From: Deltaproteobacteria bacterium
GTDB lineage: Bacteria > Desulfobacterota > GWC2-55-46
NCBI GenBank assembly: GCA_016177845.1
Contig: JACOUO010000008.1
Span: 124,001 to 188,000 of the forward strand
Length of the DNA: 64,000 nucleotides
Direction of reading: 5' to 3'
Below the pieces are notes generated by a model. That model had not been told where the DNA came from, made no database searches, and saw nothing but the letters and a program-made list of their open reading frames with translations. A program made the translations under genes and the position numbers. Positions 17,067-26,800 of this stretch are shown here, piece after piece; the first letter of the stretch is position 1, and the number at the start of each line of letters is the position of its first letter.

Positions 17067-17543
17067 ATGGCAGATATCAGAAAATGGGAGCCTTTCAGGG
17101 AACTTTCAACCATTCAGAGGGAAATGGATGACTTCTTCAGAAGGGTATTTGGAAGCCTGACCCCATCCGGCCTCTTCAGGAAAGAATTCAGAGGCGAATG
17201 GTATCCTGCTATTGATTGCTACATGAAAAATAACAATTTTGTTATCCATGCCGATATCCCCGGCGTGGATCCCAAAGATGTAGATATTTCAGTAGCCGGA
17301 AATGTCCTTACAATCAGGGGCACGAGAAAGGCTGACCTTGAGGAGAAGAGGGAAGGATATCTCTTCCACGAGACATCCTTTGGCGGATTCGAAAGGTCGC
17401 TTACCCTGCCGGAAGGCGTAGATGCTTCCAAGGTACACGCAACCTACAGGAACGGCGTAATTGAGCTGGTTATGCCGGCAAAGGCTGAGGCCCTTCCAAA
17501 GAAGATTAAAATCGAGCTTGAGGAAGGAAGAAAAGCCGCTTAA
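17067..17543 (+). CDS. Small heat-shock protein, Hsp20/alpha-crystallin family
   Basis: 158 residues. The alpha-crystallin domain spans roughly residues 47-148, with the DIPGVDPKDVDISVAGN segment, the LTIRGTRK strand and the conserved C-terminal GVIELVMPKAE-like strand. The N-terminus (FRELSTIQREMDDFFRRVFG) is the typical oligomerisation arm. It is an ATP-independent holdase that keeps unfolding proteins soluble. ATG 17067 follows GGGAGGTGA. It is monocistronic, between a perfect promoter and a strong terminator, so it is probably abundantly expressed rather than strictly heat-induced. Confidence 0.95.
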   Translation: MADIRKWEPFRELSTIQREMDDFFRRVFGSLTPSGLFRKEFRGEWYPAIDCYMKNNNFVIHADIPGVDPKDVDISVAGNVLTIRGTRKADLEEKREGYLFHETSFGGFERSLTLPEGVDASKVHATYRNGVIELVMPAKAEALPKKIKIELEEGRKAA

Positions 17544-17605
17544 AAGCCCTTCTGGTTTTTAGAAGGGAATAGAAATACAGGGCTCTACCCCATCCCGTAG
17601 ATACA

Positions 17606-17644
17606 AAAACCCCGTAAATCCAATTAGGTTACGGGGTTTTTTTT
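17606..17644 (+). terminator. Terminator of hsp20
   Basis: 12-bp perfect stem (17606-17617 with 17629-17640) around an 11-base loop, with eight T residues at 17637-17644. A further GC-rich hairpin without a T tract (CCCCGCC/GGCGGGG) lies near 17671-17686. Confidence 0.92.
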
Positions 17645-17763
17645 GCGATTTCAAAAAGAAGCGATTAACCCCGCCCTGGCGGGGATGTAAATAATGCGCT
17701 CTCCGCTTTCATATAGCCAGATTAAAAAAAAGATTATTTTAAAATTAAAAATATACGCCTGCC

Positions 17764-17792
17764 TTGACAAATCCGGCCTATTAAATTAGAGT
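17764..17792 (+). promoter_or_regulatory. Probable promoter of the 17823 gene
   Basis: TTGACA (17764-17769, perfect) and TAGAGT (17787-17792, four of six) with a 17-base spacer. The predicted start near 17799 leaves a short leader with AAGG before the GTG. Confidence 0.55.
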
Positions 17793-17822
17793 AGAAAGCT
17801 GATTTCATTAAGGCGTATAAAA

Positions 17823-19115
17823 GTGCTAAAACAATTACTTTTATTAATAATCATAAGCCTTTCCGTCGTAAGGCCCGCTTTCAGCACAGATAAGCCTATC
17901 CTGTACACCGATCTCATCAAGGGTGCTGACGGGAGCTATACAATTTCAGAGATTTCAGCCAAAGAAAATAAGATTGAGCTTACAACTCTTAAGCCTGTGG
18001 GCTTTGAGACAGGCAAATGGGACTGCTCAAAGATATTATTCGGGAAATACTACATTACGGATAACAAAAAATGTATTCCCGACGGCAGCCAGTTCAGGGC
18101 AGAAAGGTTCAGGCTTCTGCCAACAGTCTTTCTTGGGGCGGCTACCGCAGGAATATCCCTGGTGTTGGGGCTGACCGTACAGGAGAGCGTTTTCGACCAG
18201 GACCAGTTCGAAAAAGCCGTAAACCAGGCATTCGACAATTCAGGGCTTTCAAAAAACAGGGATAAGATAGTCCAATCCTATGAAAGGATATTTACGATGG
18301 GCGAGAGGTACAACGAGGACCTCTCTTTCATGCTCAGAAAATATACTGAAGAGTACAACCACTCAGTACCGCAGACAGACAAAATACTCATAGACGAATC
18401 AGGCCTGTACTCAAATGATATCCTTGTCGATGTTATCATAAAGACCAACAAGAACCATATCGCCATGATTCAGGCCCCAAAATACGAGTTTTCCTCTTTC
18501 TATGTAAGCCTTCCCGAATTTGACGAGAAGGTCAAGTCACTCGAAGAGTACTTCCACACAAGCAAAGCTGATTACGAAGACAAGCTCAGGAGCGCAAGCG
18601 CAACCTACAATGTAATATGCGGGCCTGATTACATGCCGCCTTATCACCTGCGCTACGAATGTCCGCCGATGATACCAAGAGAAACACTGAAGCCCTCACA
18701 ACTGACCGCTATAATAGAATCAAAGGACCTTAGTAATATTTTCCCGGGGAATTTTCCCCTTGAGAACGGCTCCTTTAAAGCCCTCTTCAACAGGGACCAG
18801 ATCACCATTCAGAACAAAGATAAAAACCTTAAGATTTTAAAGATAACACTTACCTACAACGGCAAGACCTCCTCCGTTGCTTTTGATAACGATTCCAGGG
18901 CACAGGAGCTTGCGCCCCTCGAAAAGAGGAACATCCCGGCTTCAAGACTTATGACCAAAGAGATTGAAAAGGCCTCCGAATACAAGGAAATGACTGTTAA
19001 AAAGGCAGCAAAAGAAAAATTGAGCTTCGGCTTGAGCATAGAATATAAGCTGGACAAAGGAGAGCTAAAGACCCTGTCCGATACAAGGGAATTCAGGGTT
19101 GAGGAATTGATGTAG
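17823..19115 (+). CDS. Exported or envelope protein of unknown function
   Basis: 430 residues from GTG 17823. I do not recognise a family. A signal peptide covers about residues 1-21 (LLLLIIISLSVVRPAFS). A second hydrophobic stretch at about 98-120 (LLPTVFLGAATAGISLVLGLTV) could anchor it in the membrane; from about 125 onward it is hydrophilic, with helical segments (SYERIFTMGERYNEDLSFML and FDEKVKSLEEYFHTSKAD regions). Cys residues occur at about 62, 78, 268 and 281, the last pair in CGPDYMPP...RYECPP, suitable for disulphides. The C-terminal 130 residues look beta-rich. It is monocistronic with its own promoter and is followed by convergent DUF488. Confidence 0.6.
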   Translation: MLKQLLLLIIISLSVVRPAFSTDKPILYTDLIKGADGSYTISEISAKENKIELTTLKPVGFETGKWDCSKILFGKYYITDNKKCIPDGSQFRAERFRLLPTVFLGAATAGISLVLGLTVQESVFDQDQFEKAVNQAFDNSGLSKNRDKIVQSYERIFTMGERYNEDLSFMLRKYTEEYNHSVPQTDKILIDESGLYSNDILVDVIIKTNKNHIAMIQAPKYEFSSFYVSLPEFDEKVKSLEEYFHTSKADYEDKLRSASATYNVICGPDYMPPYHLRYECPPMIPRETLKPSQLTAIIESKDLSNIFPGNFPLENGSFKALFNRDQITIQNKDKNLKILKITLTYNGKTSSVAFDNDSRAQELAPLEKRNIPASRLMTKEIEKASEYKEMTVKKAAKEKLSFGLSIEYKLDKGELKTLSDTREFRVEELM

Positions 19116-19129
19116 TGTGTAGTTGATTT

Positions 19130-19480
19130 TTATTTCTTCAGAAGCATCTCTTTAAGGATAATCCTATGGCAATGCTCCCCTTCCCTGCAGGTGCAAAGCA
19201 GTGTTATAACCTCTTTAGTCGATTTTATAATCCCTTTAAGTTCCTCTAAATGTGCGGTCTTTTCCTTTGACCTGAATTCATCAAGATAGCTTTTCCTGAA
19301 CTCTTCCCATGAAATCTCTTCTGCCTTCCACTTTTTTATCAAACCGGCCTCAGGGCCTAAATCCCTGAACCAATAATCCTTTTTTTCTTTTTTAATACCT
19401 CTTGGCCAATACCGCGTGACAAGGACCCTAATGCCGTCTTCTTCTGAAATCTCATCATAAATGCTTTTGGTCTTTATCAT
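19130..19480 (-). CDS. DUF488 family protein
   Basis: 116 residues, a full-length member of the short DUF488 group (YeaO-like): RVLVTRYWPRGIKKEK near residue 20, WFRDLGPEAGLIKKW near residue 39, and LLCTCREGEHCHRIIL near the C-terminus with Cys and His conserved. Cytosolic; its function is not established, although it often occurs with redox or heavy-metal genes. ATG at 19480 follows GGGAGG. It is separated from the dsrE-like gene by a bidirectional terminator and so is probably transcribed alone. Confidence 0.8.
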   Translation of the reverse strand: MIKTKSIYDEISEEDGIRVLVTRYWPRGIKKEKKDYWFRDLGPEAGLIKKWKAEEISWEEFRKSYLDEFRSKEKTAHLEELKGIIKSTKEVITLLCTCREGEHCHRIILKEMLLKK

Positions 19481-19563
19481 AATTAACCCTCCCAGACTAA
19501 AGGCCGCGCCTTACGCGTTAAATCAATTTTATATAGGTATGGGGAAATGGCAAACGGAAATAA

Positions 19564-19593
19564 AAAAAGGCCTCCTTTTCAGGAGGCCTTTTT
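19564..19593. terminator. Bidirectional terminator downstream of the dsrE-like gene
   Basis: 13-bp perfect stem (19564-19576 with 19581-19593) with a TTTC loop; A-rich on one side and T-rich on the other, so it works on both strands. It lies 10 bases beyond the stop of the minus-strand DsrE gene. Confidence 0.9.
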
Positions 19594-19603
19594 CAGATGA
19601 ATT

Positions 19604-20032
19604 TTAGATATAAAGGGTTTGGTCAGCTTCCTTCACAAGCTGCAGGAAGGCTACAAGCCCCATGCTGCAGTCAACAGCGTCTATCAGCTCATTACGGGCG
19701 ATATTGAGCACAGCCATTGAGCCTGTGCAGGCATATATCTTAAGCCTGCCGAATCTCTTGGCTATGTCTATCATCTCGCTGATGCTGTCGAGGGTGCCCC
19801 TGTTGAGGTTCTTCTCTATTTCCTCTTTGAAGCTGGCGGCCTCCCCTTCTATCACGACCTTGTCCGTATTGCCCTTCACAAGACGCTTTAAAGCGCCGTA
19901 GCTGAAAAATATATGCACTTCCCCGCCTGTGGCAAGCACGACATTGGTTATGGACATTGCCTGAAAAACCCTGTCGTAAGAGCCTGAGTGCAGGAAGATG
20001 CAGTACCTGTAAGGTTTTTTGGCCTCTGTCAT
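19604..20032 (-). CDS. DsrE/DsrF-like sulfur-relay family protein
   Basis: 142 residues with the DsrE fold: an N-terminal FLHSGSYDRVFQAM strand-helix, VHIFFSYGALKRL, and a KIYACTGSMAVLNI segment with Cys102, the position of the sulfur-carrying Cys in DsrE-like proteins; Cys122 follows. Such proteins carry persulfide sulfur between enzymes in the cytosol. It starts 4 bases after the hemerythrin gene, so the two are cotranscribed. It is the DsrE-like (peroxiredoxin/YeiE-type) branch, without DsrF/DsrH partners here. Sulfur-carrier function is inferred from the family. Confidence 0.75.
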   Translation of the reverse strand: MTEAKKPYRYCIFLHSGSYDRVFQAMSITNVVLATGGEVHIFFSYGALKRLVKGNTDKVVIEGEAASFKEEIEKNLNRGTLDSISEMIDIAKRFGRLKIYACTGSMAVLNIARNELIDAVDCSMGLVAFLQLVKEADQTLYI

Positions 20033-20036
20033 GGGC

Positions 20037-20519
20037 TTACTTCCTTATTGTGTCTGCCCACTCAAGAAGCGGCACGCCTGCTTCACGGGCTTCTGCGAAC
20101 CTGTTGCCAAGGTTTTCCATTTCCTGGGCATTGAACCTCTCGGAAAGGATGGCAAGGCCGTCGCAGTTGCTTACATGGATCAAGAGCTGCATTGCGGCGT
20201 TTGAGGCATCCTGTGATTCCTGGTCATTGAGCTCGTCTTTTGCCAGAAGTGAGGCACAGACCTTTGCGGTTTCAATGACATTGTCATGCTCTTTTACGAG
20301 CTGATCGACATATTCGCCAAGGAATGAGCGAAGCGCCGGGTAAAGGTATTCTTCTTCATATCTGAAGTGAGGCCCTGTGAGCACATTCAAGGTGCCGAGT
20401 ATCTCGCGAGCCTTTTTTACATTTTTATCCCTGAGGGCTTCCGTAATTTCAAGAATGCCGTCACGAACCTTTCTATGGTCTTCCCTGAACTCCGCTATGG
20501 GGTCTAACTTTGCTGCCAT
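20037..20519 (-). CDS. Hemerythrin (HHE) domain protein
   Basis: 160 residues. The four-helix-bundle ligands are visible as EFREDHRKVRDG, GPHFRYEEEYLYPAL (His plus E-E-Y), KEHDNVIE and LLIHVSNCDG, which would bind a di-iron centre. Such proteins bind O2 or NO, or repair iron-sulfur damage (YtfE/RIC-like). ATG 20519 is preceded by a strong AAAGGAGG. It is first in a two-gene unit with the DsrE-like gene. A membrane b-type cytochrome follows downstream, so a role in oxygen or nitric-oxide defence is plausible. Confidence 0.85.
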   Translation of the reverse strand: MAAKLDPIAEFREDHRKVRDGILEITEALRDKNVKKAREILGTLNVLTGPHFRYEEEYLYPALRSFLGEYVDQLVKEHDNVIETAKVCASLLAKDELNDQESQDASNAAMQLLIHVSNCDGLAILSERFNAQEMENLGNRFAEAREAGVPLLEWADTIRK

Positions 20520-20663
20520 GTTTGAAAATCCTCCTTTATATGAATGGAATTATTTTCAGTAGCCTGAAAAGGCTTGCCGATGGATTTTTAATTTTCACAT
20601 GGATTTAACTGAAAAGTCAATTGCAGATTAATGGAAATGGGTCAAAAAAAAGGAAACGGGGCT

Positions 20664-21401
20664 TTATAACTGCTGGTCTGTCTTTTCTTTTATCTCTTCC
20701 GAAAGTTCTTTTATCTCTTCCTCGTCAAAGAACTTCCTGCCGCTTATCATGCTGGAAACAAGCCCCCTCCTCTCGACCACATCATGCAGGGCCAAGGCAG
20801 CAAAATGAGCGAGCATAAAACCGATTATCACCGCAGCGCCTATCAAATGAAGCCATAATACCCACTCAGGAAACCCTTCAGCGGAGGTCTGGGCCGCACC
20901 ATTGGCAAGCGCATTAATCGCGTGAGCCGCACCCTCTCCGTGAGTATGGGCATGCTCTTCTCCGTGAAGAAAAAACATAGACAGGCCGCTTAATGCCTGA
21001 GTAAACCCAAATGTAAAAAGCGCAATATCCGCAAGGCCTGCCAAAGGATTGTGGCTGAAGTAAATCGGGGCCTTTCCCTTAAAGCCGGAAAGGTAGTATC
21101 TCATGGTTGCGATGCCAAGCTCGCGCTGCTTTTTATTAAGCGGCGCAACATCCCGCCAGTTTGATGTCTTTGAGCCGAAGAAGAGATAAATCAGCCTTGA
21201 TGCTATTCCGGCCCCGAAGACAAACCCTATCGCCACATGGGTATCCATTACAAGGTCGGTGCTTTCTTCAGGTATGTGCAGGAATTCGGAAAACAGGATG
21301 AACAGACCGAGGGGTATCAAAAGAAGAACAGATAAAGCGATAGTCCAGTGAATGACGCGCTGGGCTCGTGTCCATACGAATATAGGACGGTATACAGACA
21401 T
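20664..21401 (-). CDS. Membrane b-type cytochrome, cytochrome b561/FdhI-like
   Basis: 245 residues with four to five membrane spans. His18 (RVIHWT), His55 (DTHVAIG), His185 (LHLIGAA) and His199 are placed within helices as in di-heme b561/formate dehydrogenase gamma/Ni-hydrogenase cytochrome b proteins, which pass electrons to or from quinone. A loop at 146-160 is His-rich (HGEEHAHTHGEGAAH), possibly metal-binding. The C-terminal tail is acidic, then Lys-rich. It directly abuts the stop of 21402-21815, so the two are cotranscribed. The partner oxidoreductase is not in the window. Confidence 0.8.
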   Translation of the reverse strand: MSVYRPIFVWTRAQRVIHWTIALSVLLLIPLGLFILFSEFLHIPEESTDLVMDTHVAIGFVFGAGIASRLIYLFFGSKTSNWRDVAPLNKKQRELGIATMRYYLSGFKGKAPIYFSHNPLAGLADIALFTFGFTQALSGLSMFFLHGEEHAHTHGEGAAHAINALANGAAQTSAEGFPEWVLWLHLIGAAVIIGFMLAHFAALALHDVVERRGLVSSMISGRKFFDEEEIKELSEEIKEKTDQQL

Positions 21402-21815
21402 TTATTTGACCGCTCTTATACTTATGACGCCTACACCCATGAGAAGCATAACGCTGATTATCAGGAAAGCTCCCACAGGGGCAAGGTGCAGGACAAAATT
21501 ATTTAAGCCGAATCCCGTCATATACATTACGCCTGAATGGAGTAGCGCCCCTGCTATCATGAGGAGCGAGACTGTTTTTGAGAACCAGTCAACAAAAGGC
21601 AGACGGCATAAGAAATACCCTGCGACTACATTGAGAATCGAATCTATATTTGCCTGCAGCAGGGCGCTTGCCAGGGCTGCTCTCTGTGCCCCGGTCAAAG
21701 AAAGCCCGGTAATCCCGTCAACGAGGCTGTCAGCCAGATAAAGCCCTGTCACAGTCGTGACAAGGAGATAGAAAAAGCCGAACGCCATATTTTTTCTGCC
21801 GATCGCGTTATCCAT
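21402..21815 (-). CDS. Small membrane protein, unknown
   Basis: 137 residues with about four predicted membrane helices (residues 9-29, 45-65, 76-97, 107-133). No recognised family; there are no conserved redox Cys and only two His. Its stop codon touches the start of the b-type cytochrome, so it is probably an accessory or anchor subunit of the same membrane complex. ATG at 21815. Confidence 0.6.
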   Translation of the reverse strand: MDNAIGRKNMAFGFFYLLVTTVTGLYLADSLVDGITGLSLTGAQRAALASALLQANIDSILNVVAGYFLCRLPFVDWFSKTVSLLMIAGALLHSGVMYMTGFGLNNFVLHLAPVGAFLIISVMLLMGVGVISIRAVK

Positions 21816-21844
21816 AGCTGCCTGATTCTAAATGATTTTTACGG

Positions 21845-23836
21845 CTATGAAGGTAAGTTTAGCATCCTTCTATCATCTGTCAACTGCTCCTTCCAATACT
21901 GTTTTGTAAATTTATAAAATACGCAGTCAAACTCTTCTGACCCGTCATCATCTGCTATGGCATAAGGCTTTATATTCTTATGCACCTTGGAGAAATATGA
22001 AAAATTATTTTTATCATCAACAAAATCCGCAAAATAGATTACTTCCAGTTCAGGGTTGAAATAAAAGAGGCGCTCAAGGTAACCTGAAAGCTTAAGCGGA
22101 CTGCCGTAATTCGTAGAGCTTCCGTCCTTGAAATCAAAGATAATCTTGATCTGATTATTCGTGTACCAGTCTATTGTGTTGAACAGAGGCAGACTCCTGC
22201 CGACTTTAGAATCTTCGGGTATGGTATAGACAAGGGCAGCCCTGTAATGTCCATTTTCCTTAAGAGGCGCATCATTCAATAGGAACTCCCCCGCTTCTTT
22301 GTATGACCTTCCATAATAGTGGCCGTAAAAGAGCTTGAAGTACATGTTTGAGGTTTTATCGGCAATATACTTGCCGAATATGTTATCCCTGCTGAATTTC
22401 ATCTGTTCAAGGGTTGTCGCAAGCGTAAGGATTAAAATCAATATGGAAACAGAATATCTGGATCTTGAGCAATAGGATAAAAGTGAGGCAATACCTATAA
22501 CGCCGTAAGCGGCGAAAAAGTACGGAAGCGGAAGTATATATATCCTTCTGATATTATAGTAATCAGGGCCAAGGCTTATGAAAGGGGCTGCAGCTATGAC
22601 CAGCCATATCAAGGGATAAATAAAAAAGAGCGAGAGCTTTTCGCTCTTTCGGATTTTCGTTATTAACTCTATTATCATGGAGGCCACGCCTGCAAAAAAA
22701 AGGAACCTGATACCCGCCGGGAAAGACATCCGAAAGTAGTCAAAATAAAGATGCTTTAGTGCAGTAAAATCAAAAAATGAAGTCTTTGCAAAGTCTTTGC
22801 CGACGAATTCGAACATGGATGTCAGCACAGACATATAGACGGGGATACCGAAGATATTAAGCTCCTGCCCGATAAACCTTGCAAGAGGCCTGCCTCCGTA
22901 ACCGCCGGCAGGATAGGCGTCTATGAAATATCCGAAGCTGTGCTTAAAATAAAAATAATCCATCTGAACTATCAGATCAAAATAAGAGAGAAGCGCTGTT
23001 GTAATCGCAAGGAATAGGACTGAAAGAAGGAACTTCCCTGAAGGGCGTTTTTTTATGTATAAGGGAATGGCTGCCAACGGCATCGCAAAAAAGAGAAAGC
23101 CGCCGATATTCTGAGCAAGAAAGGTCGCCTTTATCAAAAGGTAAATATAGGTATAGGCAGGGAGAGCGAAAAGAAAAGAGATTAGAAAAAACAGCCTCTT
23201 TACCAAGCCAATTTCTTTTCCTTCATTTTTGGCCGCAATAAAGAATACAAAGGAGCAGATAATATAGAACGGCAACAGCAGGAGCGAGTAGATGGCCTGA
23301 AAACAACCGACTGAATACAGTACTGCCCCAAGTGTAATGCGTTTAACGGATGAAGTCTCAAGGCCGGTGAGAAAATAATAGAGGCTTCCTACATTCAGGA
23401 AAATCGCAAATGACAGGTCAGGAATCGTATATATCTGAATCAGGTGAATCGGCGCAAGCCCGACCAGCACAGAAAAAACAAGCCCGAAAATCTCTCCGTG
23501 AAAATGCCTTCCAAGCTTGTAGCAGGCAAAGGCAGTCAGTAAATGAAAGATGGCAGCGGGCGCTTCCATGGCCAGGTCCCCCGGGCCAAGCACAAGCATG
23601 AACAGATAGGCGATGTATGAAAAAATAGAGGACGGCACATGATAATGAGAACCGAGATAAAAATAGATTTTAAATTGTTCCAACAGTTTAAGGGCAAGGA
23701 GATTGAAAAATTTGTTATCGTAATAATACCCGTAATACCTGTCTAAAGTAAAAACGAGAAGAATGGCAGGCAGGCCCAATATTACCGCGAGCCAGTATTT
23801 GGACATTATATTTTCAGCGGAGTTATTTGTATTCAC
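21845..23836 (-). CDS. GT39/ArnT-like membrane glycosyltransferase
   Basis: 663 residues, with 10-13 membrane spans in the first 480 and a soluble C-terminal domain. An acidic DRYYGYYYDNKF segment in the first extracytoplasmic loop is where GT-C enzymes carry their catalytic Asp. GT39/ArnT-type enzymes use polyprenyl-phosphate sugars on the outer face of the membrane. The start is a GTG at 23836 with only a weak site; Met11 (23806) is an alternative. It is last in the glycan cluster, 4 bases after the large GT-C-like gene. A similar pair sits at 37.7-42.9 kb. The substrate is unknown. Confidence 0.65.
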   Translation of the reverse strand: MNTNNSAENIMSKYWLAVILGLPAILLVFTLDRYYGYYYDNKFFNLLALKLLEQFKIYFYLGSHYHVPSSIFSYIAYLFMLVLGPGDLAMEAPAAIFHLLTAFACYKLGRHFHGEIFGLVFSVLVGLAPIHLIQIYTIPDLSFAIFLNVGSLYYFLTGLETSSVKRITLGAVLYSVGCFQAIYSLLLLPFYIICSFVFFIAAKNEGKEIGLVKRLFFLISFLFALPAYTYIYLLIKATFLAQNIGGFLFFAMPLAAIPLYIKKRPSGKFLLSVLFLAITTALLSYFDLIVQMDYFYFKHSFGYFIDAYPAGGYGGRPLARFIGQELNIFGIPVYMSVLTSMFEFVGKDFAKTSFFDFTALKHLYFDYFRMSFPAGIRFLFFAGVASMIIELITKIRKSEKLSLFFIYPLIWLVIAAAPFISLGPDYYNIRRIYILPLPYFFAAYGVIGIASLLSYCSRSRYSVSILILILTLATTLEQMKFSRDNIFGKYIADKTSNMYFKLFYGHYYGRSYKEAGEFLLNDAPLKENGHYRAALVYTIPEDSKVGRSLPLFNTIDWYTNNQIKIIFDFKDGSSTNYGSPLKLSGYLERLFYFNPELEVIYFADFVDDKNNFSYFSKVHKNIKPYAIADDDGSEEFDCVFYKFTKQYWKEQLTDDRRMLNLPS

Positions 23837-23840
23837 ATCT

Positions 23841-26800
23841 TTATTGTTTTCTATGGAACGGAGCTATGATTAAAAAAAGAAAGATACCTGAAAGCGCAGC
23901 CAAACTTGTCCATATACCTATCTTCTGTATAGTATTGGAATAATAAATAGTGGCCTTCGCACCCTCTTTCATCTCACCTTCTGGAATGATGAAGCCGTTC
24001 ATGAACATATTGGCGATAACAGGCTTGTACTCTTTGCCTTTTATCTCCATCTTCCATCCCGGGTAATTTGTCTCATTGAAAACTACAAAATCGGTCTTGC
24101 CTGATTCGAAGCTGTATGCGGAGGGACCTATCCTTTCATATTTTATATGCTCTGCCTCATTAGCATTGTTATCGGGTGTGGCGAGTGAGAACAGGTCAAA
24201 GTATATGCCTTTTGGGAGATTGGAAAGTGTGACGATATGCCTCCCCCGTGAAAGCTCGATTTCAGGCAAATTGAATTGCGCGGTCTTTTGAGAGAGAGAA
24301 CTGTAGCTCACCTCACCGATATCCCTGCCGTCTATCTGAACCTTTACCGCGCTACTTTTTTTAATATCTTCAAATCTTCCAAGCCTTAGGGAAGGCAGAT
24401 ATCTGCCATCGGAGCCTATTGTGACGGAACTTGAGGCAGTGTTGCCTGATACGGAAAATTTCCTGTAATTTGTAATATATGTGACTGCTTTATTTCTAAA
24501 TGAATCAAAAATGAGCGCTTCACCGGCAGTGATGTCATAGACATCCCCAATCGCAAATGAATCGAAGTAAACCGGCTTATCATCATTTACGGTAATCTCT
24601 ACATTGTGCGCGCCTTTTGGCAGAAAGCCTTCCCATACGGTCAACCAGTTAAAACCCGGGGTTTGAGATTGTGAAATAACGCCTCTTGCCTTGCCGTCAA
24701 CGGATACGGCCAGAGATGAGGCCTCCGGGCCTCCATAGGAACGGAGCATTACCCTTTGGATTCCATCCATATTTGTATCAAAATTATTTTTGATATGTGC
24801 GCCTTTTGACTTGGTTGTTATAGAGAAATCCTGAAATGTAAGCTCTCCAAAAAGAGAATTGCCGATTGAGTGGTCCTGCTGAGGGAAGGGCTGCTGGATG
24901 CCAAATGAGAAAAGGGAGAGATTCCAGTCTTTAGGCCCTGTTGGCTGAGGCTTTAAAAAAATCAAGTCCTTTTGCCTTATGAGCATATAAAGATCAAGCG
25001 CGTCAGTATTGTGCAGAACCAATTCATCTGATATCTTTTTCAGTTCATCAAGCCGGGATAGATTCTCTGATTGGGCGATAAATATCGGCGCAGGCTTCAG
25101 AGGTGTATTTTTGAATCTGTCAAGATTCAAAAGGTCATAGCTTTCCGTACCGCCAAGCACCATGAGAGGCCTTGCAGGGTATATCTCATAATTGCCGAAC
25201 GCCTTCTTATTCTCAAATATCGCCACATCTTTTGTCTGGGCAGTGTTAAGACTGAACCCAGGGTCATCTTTCAGCCTTTCATACATATAATAATATTCAG
25301 TGGTCAGAGCTGAATAATACTCTTCCATGCTCTCTTTTTTATCAAAGACAGACGGGATGTTGTACCCTTTGACATCAAAGGTCTTGTCCCTCATTGAGTG
25401 GAGCGTAGGCGTAATCACATATTTAAAACCGAATAAAGAGAGGAAATCACCAAGGTACTCTTTCCTGTGATAGCGCTCAAGGAGATCGACCTCATTTGGC
25501 AGCATCCTTGAGCCCAGAAGCATTGCGGTTGGGATTCCGCAGGTCTCAATCACCCTGCCTCTGTCTTTATTATTCTCATCAAGCCAATTCCAGACAAGAG
25601 GGAGATAGTCCGGCTGCTTTGCCGATATGAATGTCCAGTTATAATTATTGCCATAATACCTCGCGGCAAAAAGATACGGGAGGGTAAATACAGCTAATAA
25701 AATCCATTTGTATGACTGAGTTGCATTTTCAGACAACCTGAATCGTGAAATGCCGTTTTCCAATCTGCGTGCAATCCAGGTAAAGGTAATTGAAGAGAAT
25801 AGACAAAATACAAGAATGGCTGAGGTTATATAGGTGTATGGCGTCCTCGACATCCCGAAGAACGGGATATATTTTGATGCAAGACTGAAGATATCAGGCC
25901 TGCCGTTTATGCCAAGCGATATCTGGACAGAGAGCGCCGTCATTATCAAAAAGATGAGCGTAATCCAATTGAATCTTATTAAGAGAGAAACAGAAGCCAT
26001 CACAAACGGCACGATATATATTGACATGTAGTTCCATGCCGGGTATTCGCCGCCTTTGATAGGCGCCTGAAACCAAGGCCAATGCTGAAGGCTGAGCCCT
26101 GCCAATATTGACTGTGAATGCGAACCTATGTGGCCGTGGTCGACTTTAACAAGCTCTCCCGCCCCTTTTACCCATGAGGTCCTGAGATACGGATAATTAT
26201 CAGCAAGAGTCGGAAGCACTATGAATGCTGAGAGCATAAATGTTGCAATAATGACTACAGAAGTAATCGGAATAATCTTTTTAAAAAATATTCGGAATTC
26301 CCCCTCTACTGCACTTGAATAGAGTTCATGGAGCAGTACCATCAAATAAAAAAATGAATAAAATAGCCCGCCGATAAAAATATTTTGCGGATGGGACAGG
26401 AGTGAGTACGCCATCAGAAGGCTTAGCGCCAACGCGCTTTGATAACTCCTTTCCTTGATAGCCTTCAAGGTAAAAAGATAAACGAGCGGAGCCAACAAAT
26501 ATACGCCTGTATAATGCAGATAGCTCAGGAGGTGGCCGATATAAAAAGGGGTAAACATGTAAAGTGTAGCCGAAAAGGCCGCCGCAGCCTTATCCTCGAA
26601 TAGATGCTTTGAAAGAAAATACATCCCAAGGCCTGCAATGAGGAATTGCAAAACCTGCAGGATTTTAATTGATACTGCAAGATTATTAGTGAATGGGAAA
26701 AGAATGGCCTGTTCAAAGACATGGAAATTTGAGGCAAAGACCGCAATAGGGCCTGAATAAGTATCGCTCCACAGAGGAATCGAACCCCATTGGCTTACAG

